A DNA stretch of 39,653 nucleotides. It comes from Hypsibius dujardini (Eukaryota > Tardigrada > Eutardigrada > Parachela > Hypsibiidae). The stretch lies in NCBI GenBank assembly GCA_001579985.1, contig LRSR01001132.1, positions 1 through 39,653 of the forward strand, read 5' to 3'. The notes beneath the pieces were generated by a model. The model was not told where the DNA came from and searched no databases. It saw nothing but the letters and a program-made list of their open reading frames with translations. This document shows, in pieces, positions 27,410-37,513 of the stretch (the first letter of the stretch is position 1; each line of letters opens with the position of its first letter). Position numbers and translations under genes: made by a program.

Positions 27410-29973
27410 ATGAATTCATCCATTATGGGACTCAACGGGTCAGCCGGAGCACTGGGAAATAACAGCGGAGACTCCTTAAGCGCCGTATCGTGCAACTGGC
27501 CACCGGATCAGATATTCGACGTAACCGTTGAGAACACTCCCACATCCTACGCCGATCTAATTGGTTACCCAATTTTACTGTTAGTATGTTTTAATCAGAA
27601 CTGTCACTTCAGTTTGATGGTGTTAGAAGAAGTTCCGTATTGATTGTTTGCAGATTCATTTGCACTTTCGGGAACTTGCTCAGTATTGTCGCGCTAAGCA
27701 CAGATGTGGCTAAATCAACCACCAACGTCTATCTAATTTGCTTGGCCGTCTCCGACCTTTGCGTTATGTAAGGTGATGTAGAATCAACGACAAGATTGGG
27801 TACACTGGAAGGTCCAGGGTGTGGGCAAAAGGGGCGGAGCAGGGGGTGGTCAGGTGGTTGAGTACGCTGGAGGATCCGGGGTGTGGGCAAAAGGGGCGGA
27901 GCAAGGGGTGGTCAGGTGGTTGAGCACACTGGAGGATCCGGGGTGTGGGCAATAGGGGCGGAGCAAGAGGTGGTCAGGTGGTTGAGCACACTGGAGGGTT
28001 CAGGGTATGGGCAAAAGGGGCGGAGCAGGGGGTGGTCAGGTGGTTGAGTAGACTGGAGGGTCCAGGGTATGAGCAAAAGGGGCGGAGCAGGGGGTGGTCA
28101 GGTGGTTGATTGTTCGATTTTTTGAAAACCACCCCTGCTCCGCTCCTTTTGCCCATTCCCCGAACCCTCCCAGTGTACTCAATCTTAGGTAGGTTCTTAC
28201 AGAAATGTTCACAATTTTGGTCAGTCTGTCGTATAAACAACGTACGCTTCATCTGAACTTGCAATTGGTTTTCCATAACATTCCAAAAACTGAACCCCAA
28301 GGTGCGCCTTGTCGTCGTAAACCTCCTTTCCACTGGGGTAAAATTTATATTCTACTTTACAAACTTATTCTACTTATTATAATTTATAAGCTTCTTTTTC
28401 CTTTTCTACTTTAAAAACTTCTTATTTTACTTCACTTTCTATTACTTACTGTTTCTTAAATGTATTTATTTATTTTTAAATTCACTTACCATTGATTTGA
28501 AACGCAGCTCGGTTTTTCTCATCACATCACAGCGGCGGACATATCCCATTTCAGATGGCTAGCACTGGAAGCATATATTCCCGAGGCGGATGTGAAAGTC
28601 CGCGAGAGTGACACGTACTTCCAAAACGTCGCCAATTTTTCCGGCTTCCAAAAATGGTGGGAGGAAACAGCCATCCAGTTTTCCGATTGGTCTGTTGAAA
28701 TCCCTTCAATTCTTCGATACTCTCCGCTCAGCGGTAACAGTGTCACAGTGTGCTCCTTTGTTTTCATTGTAGGACCCTGATTGTGTTTTCCCTGGAACGA
28801 TTGATTGCCATTGCGCGGCCGTTCGAGTATCGGCACCGCCTCACCGTTCGTCGAGCAATCTACATTGAACTGGGGGTTCTGTTCCTAGCATCAATTTGTG
28901 CGCTAGAAAATCTGGTCGTCGGATATTACTTCTTGGCCCACGACGACGGGGTCAGTACGAAAACGAGAATCCTCACACCCGGTCTGCTCGAATGGGATCG
29001 CATACAGAATCAAGCTGAGGTATGTGGTCTTTGTGGTGATGGTGTAAGGACAGCCACCAATGCGCACCGACAGAGGCGGCCAAAGCGGTCATGCCTTCCT
29101 AGGTTTTTCAGAACAGGGCGTAGAAAAATTCTGTACCCATGTCTGTGTCTGTGTCTGTGTCTGTGTCTGTGTCTGTGTCTGTGTCTGTGTCTGTGTCTGT
29201 GTCTATGCCTGTGTCTATGTCTGTGTCTGTGTCTTCTCAGCGGAAAATTTTAGTAAAATAAATCCTAATGGCGTCTGAGACCGCGGTATGCGGCGCTGTG
29301 GACATGGACATGTACTATACTGAAAACTGTGAATTACTGTTTATAGGTCGGCATAACGCTTGCCAAATGGGTCATTCTAACCATTTTAAACGTCTGCCTT
29401 ATAATTGTGATTTCGCGGCACAACAAGATTCGGGACAGTATCCTGGTGCAAACCGAGATGGCGGCTGTGTCACAGTCCACACCGAATAAGTCCTCGGCTG
29501 TCCATCCGGCAAGGCGTCACAGTACATACGTGTTGATGTGCTGCTCCGGCCTCTACTTTGTCACACAGTTCCCCAACGTCATCTACAAGATCCTCGAAGT
29601 GGCCAGCAGACCCCCTTACTGCAGCTACAACTTCACCTACAAAGCCAAAATGACTGCGCGACCCATCGTCTACGTCATTCTACTGAGCAATTACTCCGTC
29701 AACTTCCTGCTCTACTGTTTGCTGTGGCGCAAGTTCCGCGAGCAGTTGCGCTATCTCTTGTTTCGCACACTGGAAAAGACCGGCCTCTCCACTCCGAGTA
29801 CGGCGCTAACCACGGCCGGAACGACACCGGAAGGGAACACTCGCTCCGCGAAGATGTCGCTGCAAAGTGAAACAGGCGTGCGAACCGACATTTCACCGCT
29901 CTTATTGGCCACGACGCCAAATCCCAAACTGGCCAAAATGGGACTTGATCCCATCGCATCGAGTAAAGTGTGA
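27410..29973 (+). CDS. Rhodopsin-class GPCR, tandem copy C (5 exons)
   Basis: Exons 27410-27579, 27654-27767, 28555-28689, 28773-29019 and 29347-29973 (phases 2,2,2,0) give 430 residues. N-terminus has NSS and NGS/NNS glycosylation sites and SCNWPP. TM1 GYPILLFICTFGNLLSIVAL carries the GN motif and is split by an extra 74-bp intron absent from copies A and B. TM2 is VYLICLAVSDLCVI; TM3 ends VFSLERLIAIARPF (Glu148-Arg149 in the E/DRY place); TM5 follows AKWVILTILNVCLIIV; TM6 FVTQFPNVIYKILEVASRPP; TM7 LLSNYSVNFLLYCLLWRKFR. A long Ser/Thr-rich C-tail follows. This is the best-preserved copy and resembles invertebrate FMRFamide-type peptide receptors, but no ligand can be assigned. Intron 2 holds a family f foldback element; intron 4 a TGTGTC repeat. 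AATAAA is at 30311. Confidence 0.9.
27784..28186. mobile_element. Foldback/MITE-like element, family f, copy 2
   Basis: Left end CAACGACAAGATTGGGTACA, right end inverse CAGTGTACTCAATCTT. Inside are about five direct copies of a ~64-bp unit containing CACTGGAGG, GGGCAAAAGGGGCGGAGC and GGGGGTGGTCAGGTGGTTGA, then one inverted copy. Lies in intron 2 of GPCR copy C. Confidence 0.78.
29138..29236. repeat. TGTGTC hexanucleotide repeat
   Basis: About 16 units of TGTGTC with a few TATGCC variants, in intron 4 of GPCR copy C. Confidence 0.95.
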
Positions 29974-31509
29974 GGAATTGGTCTTATTTTCCTGCTTCAT
30001 CACTCGCAGCCGTTCGGAAATTTTAACGTGCAACAACCTGTTTCGATGTACAGTAGAGAGATTATCCAACTCTCCATGATTGCATTTGACGGCAGACTTC
30101 AATTTTGATGTACAGAATGCATTTTCAAGCGGTGAATTATTCTATGCTCGTTTAAGCTGTAAGGCCTCTGACACCTGAATTACAACGTTGCTCCTTCTGG
30201 CGTTGTAATAGAATTCGTATTGCTCAAGCCACCAGACCTTTTCAGGGCAACGACCCCACACGAGTACTGCAGGGTTCAACCACTGTGCACTGATTTCAAT
30301 GTTCGTAATTAATAAAAATTTGCTGGATGAAGTTCAGGTCATGTTGCAAACGAAAAACTTTTGAACACTTTTAACGGGGAACTTCTAGGGTTCGCCAAAC
30401 GAAAACAGTCATTTTCTACTATTGTGTTGATTGATTGTTGATTGACTTAACATGACGTTTTGCCATCTCACAAGCCGAGAACGCAAAGCCAACCCACGAG
30501 GCAGGCAAAAGTAGTGTATAACTAAAAAATAAGAGCTCGCTCCTTTTGATCAAAGCCGGAAGTGAAGGGGAGAGTCGTCGCGGCAAGTGATTCCAAAGTT
30601 TATATGGGACAACTAACTAACTGATGTAGCAAGTACAGTGTGACAAACAGGAGAGCGCCCAAAAAATGGCGGGCCATGATGTTTCGACTGCAAGACCCAG
30701 ATGCGCAGCTCTCCATCACAACTCACACTTCCAAATTGGAATCTGTAGAATCTCGACCCAAACTGGAGAACCTCCTACTGTAGAACCTCGACCCAAACTG
30801 TAGAACCTCATACTGTAAAATCTCGACCCAAACTGGAGAACCTCATACCGTAGAACCTCGACCCAAACTGTAGTACCTCATACCGTAGAACCTCGACCCA
30901 AACTGTAGTACCTCATACCGTAGAACCTCGACCCAAACTGTAGAACTTCGTACTGTAGAATCTCAATCCAAACTGTAGAACCTCGTACCGTAGAATCTCA
31001 ATCCAAACTGTAGAACCTCGTACCGTAGAATCTCGACCCATCCGTGGTGCCTACGTTATCACACAGTAAAAAGCGACCGCTTTGATTGATCGCAAAGATG
31101 TGCGAACCACAAGATCGCACGTGTCGATTGATTGACTGCGTAAGCAGACCCACCGGGTCTGATTTACTGGGGGGGGGGGGTCCATTCGTTCTTTTAGGTG
31201 GGCTCAGCTTTAGCTGAGCAAACGTTCCGATTCATTACGCAGCGTGAACGGAATGGATTCCTTCAGTCTATCCTTCTCACAATTGCGCACAAACATCTTG
31301 AAATAAAAGCACCGATATCGAATGAAATTTCCGGTTCATTTTCGGTTAATCAACCATGTCACACAACTTTCGATTGTCCAAATCTGTCAGTACCGCGGTT
31401 GTTTCAAGTTTCATCCCGCATTCCTACTGTGCAGATGGCAGTCCGACTAATTCCGACGTCACTGCCAACTCCACCATCTCCAGATTCAACAGGAATCTGA
31501 ACCATTTGA
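29974..31509. other. Gap between GPCR C and PAN-like region
   Basis: Contains the copy C poly(A) signal AATAAA at 30311-30316, a minisatellite at 30735-31040 and a G-run at 31171-31180. Open frames at 31198-31500 could include the 5' exon of the PAN-like gene but show no signal peptide or domain. Confidence 0.45.
30735..31040. repeat. ~35-bp minisatellite
   Basis: About eight copies of a unit made of CTCGACCCAAACTGTAGAAC plus CTCATACCGTAGAAC, with single-base variants between copies. Confidence 0.92.
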
Positions 31510-33092
31510 CAACCAGAAAGTGGTTGGAGAGTGTTCGAGGTGTCGGGCGATTCGGACGCTACCGTTGTATTGCCCATTTCTACCGACATTCATCGCTGCC
31601 TGGACTACTGCCGAGTCGATAGGAATTGCTCTCTCATTTCCTACGAAAGCGAAACTGGCGCTTGCACTGGCAATCGAATGCCGCACACCGACATTTGATT
31701 CGGTCGTGATAGCGCCCACTCCACAGCAACCGTCACGCCGTCTTTGCAGTCCGGCACTGACTATCCGGATCCCCACAGTCTCATCTTCAAACGGAGGTCG
31801 AACCACCCACGATGGAAACTACCTGTTAGTCGAAGGACTGTCGGTTAGTCGGAGGACTGTCGACCTGTTAGACGGAGGACTGCCGGTTCGCAGCGGCGAG
31901 GAATGTGCGACACTGTGTGCCCTCTATCCGTACTGCAATGGCGCCACCTACAAAGGCCATCTCAAGTACAGCAAAGTCGCACGATGTGGTTCAACCGCAG
32001 AATGTGGCCACCTTAGTCTAAACACGACCAGGGTATGTCGCGTGGAACCGAATGAAAGCTTTCTCATTTTTTACGATTTATATTTAAAGAATGAATTGAT
32101 ATATTTTACGTTTAGAACAGAGCTAGTTGGGTCTGACAACACCGAAACTCAAGGTCTTCGGGGATGGCGAGCCGTGAGTTACAGTGCGGATTTCTACTCC
32201 CAATCGCAGCAGAATCTAATGTCAGTCAACTTTACTGGAGGCATCCCCGCTCAACTTCCACCCGAAACTCTCATCAATCCAATGTTGACCTTTCCCCAGT
32301 CCCAGGACGCGGTAGTGTGCCTGACACACTGCTCAGAGTACCCCGGATGCCGGTGTACATCCTTCAGTACGGAGACTGGCTGCTGTGAAGGTTTCAAGGA
32401 CGGGATTGATGCCTTCTTCTCCGAGGACGCACTATACTTTCTCCTTGCCGTGTCGCCCAAAAAGATGACCGCCATTGCGAATGTAGACTATTTTCATAGA
32501 GCGACAATTACCAATCAGGTCGGCTGGATGTGCTGGTATGAGGATGGGGACATGGGTTTTAGCGGTGGCGAAGGGGTCCGGGATGGAATGCACACGACGA
32601 ACGGCGAGACATGCGCAAAGCTCTGCGCCATTCATCAAAAATGTAACGTTGCCACGAAATGTAACATCGCTACGAAATGTGACCACAAACTGTAACGTCG
32701 CCACAAAATGTGGCCAGGAAATGTAACGTCGCCATGAAATTCCGTCACGAAATGTAACGTCACCACGAAATGTAACGCCGCCACGAAATGTAACGCCGCC
32801 ACGAAATGCCGTCACGAAATATAACGTCACCACGAAATGTAACGTCGCCACTAAATGTGACCACAAACTGTAACGTCGCCACAAAATGTGGCCAGGAAAT
32901 GTAACGTCGCCACGAAATTCCGTCACGAAATGTAACGTCACCACGAAATGTAACGTCGCCACGTTTTACGGTTCGTCAGCAGTTCTGTCGAATGAAGCAG
33001 CTCAGTCATTTGTCCAGGTCGCCGAAACACAGAAAATTCGTTGTGTCCTACGTGGCGCAACCTTTCTCTTAATTAGGTCGCCAACAAAGTGA
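31510..33092 (+). pseudogene. PAN/Apple-repeat extracellular protein, apparently decayed
   Basis: Four cysteine blocks share the exact spacing C-x3-C-x5-C: CLDYCRVDRNC (about 31597), CATLCALYPYC (about 31907), CLTHCSEYPGC (about 32320) and CAKLCAIHQKC (about 32611). This helix-plus-cysteines arrangement is typical of PAN/Apple domains, which bind proteins or sugars in secreted or surface proteins. The first block is in a different frame from the next three and ends in TGA at 31696. The fourth is cut after KCNVAT by a roughly 320-bp minisatellite whose unit encodes that same hexapeptide; a frame open after the array (TFYGSSAVLSNEAAQSF) looks like the rest of the domain. AGG|GTATGT at 32033 and TTTAG at 32115 look like an 83-bp AT-rich intron but would break the frame. 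No start or signal peptide was found. Decay is the simplest reading; unrecognised introns are the alternative. Confidence 0.6.
32637..32965 (+). repeat. 18-bp minisatellite inside PAN-like exon
   Basis: About 18 copies of AAATGTAACGTCGCCACG and variants. The unit in frame reads Lys-Cys-Asn-Val-Ala-Thr, the sequence of the PAN-like exon at the point where the array starts. Length variants bring in stops. Confidence 0.93.
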
Positions 33093-33285
33093 TTTAATGT
33101 GCTCGCTCTACTTCAACGCATAGCGGCAAGGTCTTCATTTTCAACTCTGTACTTACATTCAAAATTAACCCCGGCTTAGTCCGAACTCGGAACTTTCGAG
33201 GCGGACATTTTGCGTTCAACGCGATTCCAACGCGTTGATTCAAAACGCGAACGTTACTTGCATGTCAAGAGGGTTTATCTGCTCA

Positions 33286-33912
33286 TTAATAGTAGGACTG
33301 TGGATTATTGAAGGTTTCTCGGAGCACAGACATTGTAAACGGGACGACAGCTGTCCAGGCGGTGTACAACAGCAAAATTCGAAACGGCATAGGATCTTCC
33401 TTGGACGGCAGAGGGTCTGCCTTAAACGGTAGAGGATCTGCCTCGGACGGCAGAGGGTCTGCCTTAGACGGCAGAGGGTCTGCCTGCGAGTCTGAAAACT
33501 TTCGTTTCCGGGTTCCCACATCGTGCTGAGCAAGCGTCAGCGGTCCACCTGGCATTTTTCGAGACCAGTGGGCTAAAAGAAACGTTGCCGTAGACGCTTG
33601 ACCTGCCTTAGGAGTCCAGGAGTAATTGGTGATGTCCAGTCGTGTGGCGAAGCTCGAGGCACGTGGCGTGATTATGATTAGACGCACCCGGTGGAACAAT
33701 TCCAGTGCGCGTAAGATGACTTCGTCGTTCCCTGCAATCGAATTGTACTTTCGGGTTGAGGCGAGCGTTAATATCGATTCCGTTGATGTTAAATAATATC
33801 GTTCAAGTTTTTTGTCATGGGTTCTCATGAGGGTCAAGACTACGTGTACGGTACCGGTCAGCACGTAGACTGCAGTAGACTTCGCGTTTTCACAGGCCAC
33901 GAAACTTTCCAT
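33286..33912 (-). CDS. Unrecognised minus-strand ORF with heptapeptide repeat
   Basis: Open for 208 codons. The first 140 residues look like ordinary globular protein (LELFHRVRLIIITPRASSF); then comes a tandem ADPLPSK/ADPLPSE heptad, about five copies, encoded by a 21-bp minisatellite. No domain recognised. The plus strand is also open over the repeat. A second minus-strand ORF (33917-34360), just upstream in transcription sense, carries an NTQAVQQS/NTQAVGQS octapeptide repeat; the two might be exons of one gene but no splice pair was settled. Confidence 0.25.
   Translation of the reverse strand: MESFVACENAKSTAVYVLTGTVHVVLTLMRTHDKKLERYYLTSTESILTLASTRKYNSIAGNDEVILRALELFHRVRLIIITPRASSFATRLDITNYSWTPKAGQASTATFLLAHWSRKMPGGPLTLAQHDVGTRKRKFSDSQADPLPSKADPLPSEADPLPFKADPLPSKEDPMPFRILLLYTAWTAVVPFTMSVLRETFNNPQSYY
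33397..33485. repeat. 21-bp minisatellite
   Basis: Four copies of a unit such as GACGGCAGAGGGTCTGCCTTA. Multiple of three, open on both strands. Confidence 0.92.
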
Positions 33913-34094
33913 TTGATCACAAATAGCCCTTTCGGACGTTGCGCTTTCTAGCAGGCCACACGGAGTCTACAAAACGCGTCAGATAAATACACGTATGCGC
34001 AAATATTTGGCATAACAGAGGAAGGGAAGCGGGATGAGGACGAGGAATGAACGTCCGAACCTCGTTCAAGTTGTCAGCTGCCTGATCTTCGTTG

Positions 34095-34217
34095 TGTTGT
34101 CCGACTGCCTGGGTGTTCGACTGTTGGACTGCCTGGGTGTTCGACTGTCCGACTGCCTGGGTGTTCGACTGTCCGACTGCCTGGGTGTTCGACTGTTGGA
34201 CTGCCTGGGTGTTCGAC
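34095..34217. repeat. 24-bp minisatellite
   Basis: Five copies of a unit built from GACTGCCTGGGTGTTCGACT plus GTTG or GTCC. Multiple of three, open on both strands. Confidence 0.92.
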
Positions 34218-35713
34218 TGTTGGAAGAGTCGGGGGATGGCAACCGTAATAACGTGGGATGAATCCGCCTCATCCATTGGGAAGCTTTCCCGATCCCAGAA
34301 AGCAACACAGTCCGTGAAACTCATTATTACGAACCAACTTTCAGATTTGCACTGGAGCAAGACAACGCAAGACTACGCAAGACTATACAGCTCGCTCTCA
34401 AGGTCGTTCGAGCGGCCAACTAAACGGTGTCGGCGTAAAATAAACAAAACCGATACTAAAAGCTCTTCAAAACACGAATCGAAAACTGCAATAGTCGTAG
34501 AAGTTGGAGGCACAACGCTACTTTCCGGAATTTGTCTGTCGTGCCTATGTTTTATTATCTGTTTCGCTAACCTTGCCTCGCTAACCTTATCCGTGCCACG
34601 TAATATCCGCACATCAGCGATGTTTTTCTTATCATATCTGTACAAATATTCTGTACTTGTTACCGATAAGGCTTTTCGCGATCACCGAATGAAAACCTAG
34701 ATGAAAAGGACGAAGGGTTAAAAGTGAAACTAAATCTGCTATGGCATGGCAAGACTGCAGCGCCGGGAAATCAACGTTGAAAAAAACCGGCCTGGTTAAG
34801 GTACGACTTCTAAAACGGCGTGATTAACGGCCTTTACCTCGTACGTAAGACAGTACCATGTGTCCAGTTAGTTAATCTTGAGAAAACTTTGAGCGCGGGC
34901 AGTGCCACTCCCCTTGTGTACGAGGAAAGACGGTCAGCATTCATTCGATAGAGAATTCTCTCCTCTCTTTTGGCGTTCTCGGCTTTGTCACGGCAACGAA
35001 CACGAACTGTCAGTGTTTCTGTCCTGCGGTTACTGTTCCTGCCTTTACTGCGTTCGCTCTCTCTATCGAAGCAATAACACAATTTAGATCGCGTCCTAAT
35101 AAGTAATAAGACGATGTTTTCCGGTCTCCCACACGCATTAACCCTCTCTTCTCATCAAACCCATTCAGTCATGTTGACGCCTCATTCAAGGGGCAATCCT
35201 TTTCACCGAAATCCAAAGACGCGCAGCCACGCTTTCCGCACGAATGGATCGCTGCTTCAGATGAACTCACCTAATTATCTCGCGCATCATCCTCCCAGAA
35301 CGTGTTCAGCGCCGACAGAGCGAGAGACCCAAAGTGCCACCGACCATCATCAACTATGGTCCCGTAGGTCCTGCAATTACATGCCCGTCTTATTATGACG
35401 CCGGTCGGCCATTCTTTAGGGATCTCCTTTCATTTTCATGTGAGCATTAGCAAAAATCTATCTTTGGTCGCGACCCGAGAATGTACCTCGGGACACCATT
35501 ACCCAATTAGACAAGTCCAAGCTCCATCCGGATCATTCTTTCCCCCCCCCCCTGGTATTGTACACTATAATATGAAGTAAAGGTGGGAAAGGTTCCGTTG
35601 ATGTATCCATTTCATCTCACTAAGCATCTTTGTATCCTTGAACAGTTTTCAACGGTCAACAATATTTCGTCTCTCCTCCTTCGGAACACACATTTCAGCC
35701 GCCGACTAACAAA

Positions 35714-36866
35714 ATGGTTACTGGTAACTTCACGAACCAAACCAGACCGGAAAACTCATCCGCAGGTCCTCCCGTCACACCCAGCAGCCTGGCCGCGACC
35801 ACCTGGTTCGGTGTGTCCATGTCCGCCAGTGTGGGCAGCAGCAGCATGCTCATCATCCTCCTCCTCACTTCGCTCCGGCATCAGAAGATGCGGAAAGGCA
35901 CGGGAACCCTCATCATCCACCTCATGCTCATGCAGCTGACACTCTGCCTAATCTACTTTCCCATCGAAGACATCACCACCTACCTGGCACTGAGGAGCAT
36001 TCCCGTCAGGATTGACTGCGAAGCCCTGCTGATTCTCCGTCTGGGTACGATGTACTCCGAGAACTGGGCGTCCCTCTTGCTGGCTCTCAACCGTTTCATC
36101 GCCCTTGAACTCCCGCATTTCTATCAACGAATCCTCACCCGGAATGCCTTAATCGCGATGATCATCTTCCCCTGGATCGTGGGATTAGGATCGACGTTGT
36201 GGGTTCACTTCGGGACGGTTGGCGTTGATCTGATTCAGTTGCCGTTGCCATACGGTTACTGCGCCAGCCGGGTGACGAAAGGAGTGAACGGTACCATACT
36301 GGTGGCAATCGGCGCATATGGCCCGCTGCTCTTCATGGGCTTGATATACTCGAATCTCTGTTACCGGTTAATGGTTACACGAAATCAAGGGACGCACCGT
36401 TCTTCCGTCGGACCGATTATTCATAACAAGGAGTCCTCGCGGTTGCTCGGTGCGCGGGCACGACAGAAGGCGCTGGCGAAGATGCTGATTGTCTCGTTCT
36501 TGTGGTACTGCGTCTTTTTCCTGCCGGGACCTTTGGTGGTTACGACGTTTCCTGCCTTGACGAAACGCTTTGTCATCTGCTACCCTTGGCTGCGGACAAT
36601 GAATCTGTTTGGTTATGCGGCTAGTCCGGTAGGAATGTGTTTTTTTTGTCAAATTCGGTCCTTGATCCTTTTTTAACGAGCGACATTAACCATTTTTGTA
36701 GTTTATTTTCCTGCTCCTCAATGCGGAGTATCAAGCTACCGTCGGACGGCTCTTCGGTTTCCGATCGTCAACTGATATCTCCCCCTCGATCGCTCCCGAG
36801 ACATTCCGTCCCAACACTCCTCGTGCGCGACTGTCTATGCGTCCGGCAATCTCCAATGTTGCCTGA
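35714..36866 (+). CDS. Rhodopsin-class GPCR, unrelated to the tandem trio (2 exons)
   Basis: Exons 35714-36628 and 36702-36866 (phase 0 intron) give 359 residues. N-terminal glycosylation sites NFT, NQT and NSS precede TM1 (about 31-54). TM2 GTLIIHLMLMQLTLCLIYF, TM3 beginning at Cys102 and ending LALNRFIAL (Arg127 in the DRY place), and Cys183 in loop 2 for the usual disulphide. TM4 ALIAMIIFPWIVGLGSTLW, TM5 ILVAIGAYGPLLFMGLIYS, TM6 LAKMLIVSFLWYCVFFLPGP, and TM7 NLFGYAASPFIFLLLNAEY, which crosses the exon junction and confirms the join. The ATG opens a Ser/Thr/Pro-rich extracellular tail. The subfamily and ligand are not recognised; a peptide or orphan receptor is likely. The missing acidic residue before Arg127 (Asn instead) is unusual. 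Confidence 0.88.
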
Positions 36867-37513
36867 AATTAACTGTATTCTGACCATGACACGATAAATT
36901 GTCACTTTTACACTTTTTACACTTTAAAACTTTTTTTAGGTGTCAAAATTGTTGTTGCGTACTCGACAGCGCGTAACCTTAATGACTACTGAATTACACT
37001 TTATTATTCGTATTTCTAATATCCAGTTATGTTTGTTGGGCTAAATACGTTAGAACTCTGTGGATAACTCAACGCAAAGTCCTGCTGAACTGACCAGTAC
37101 ACCAATTCCGCCATTTGGATCGAATCGTACCTTGACGGTACGGTGGTACGGCCGTACGATCAGCGTATGCGTACCGGTAAACAACTCGCTCGAAAGAGTG
37201 TAAATTACACGACTTGCTCGAAAGAGTGTAAATTACACGACTTACTCGAAAGAATAAGGTCTCGAAAGTGTAAATTACACTGCGACTGGTATAATACAGT
37301 ACGTAATACTCTCTACTGTAATAAACCATGAGAGCTCATTTGTTTTGGTTTTTAATTCTGGGAAGCAAAAAGCATTTTCTTTACATTTATTTGATTTTTT
37401 TTTTCATGCCCTTTCCGCTCCGAGTGAAAGCGGAATTGATTTTCTGAATATTGGTCAATAGAAAGGGGTTTTTGCACTTCAATTTCAACAGTCCGGAGTC
37501 CGGAGCTGAAACC
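36867..37513. other. Gap between GPCR and PIG-S
   Basis: AT-rich. Holds a short tandem repeat at 37183-37280 and a run of TACGGT/GGTACG words near 37130-37160. The PIG-S promoter should lie before 37514; no TATA box seen. Confidence 0.45.
37183..37280. repeat. ~28-bp tandem repeat
   Basis: Three and a half copies of ACTCGCTCGAAAGAGTGTAA plus ATTACACG, the last copies diverged. Confidence 0.88.

Larger units (their letters stand above)
33093..35713. other. Gap with unrecognised ORFs
   Basis: Two coding-capable minisatellites (33397-33485 and 34095-34217) lie in ORFs open on both strands. The rest, including 34820-35080 and 35100-35700, shows no recognisable gene. The stretch before 35714 should hold the promoter of the GPCR there; TATAATATG at about 35566 is a weak candidate core element. 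Confidence 0.4.

Noticed and set aside
15169-29973. DH44-like peptide and the nearby GPCR cluster as a ligand-receptor pair
   Set aside because: DH44/CRF receptors are class B with a large cysteine-rich extracellular domain; the cluster encodes class A-like receptors.
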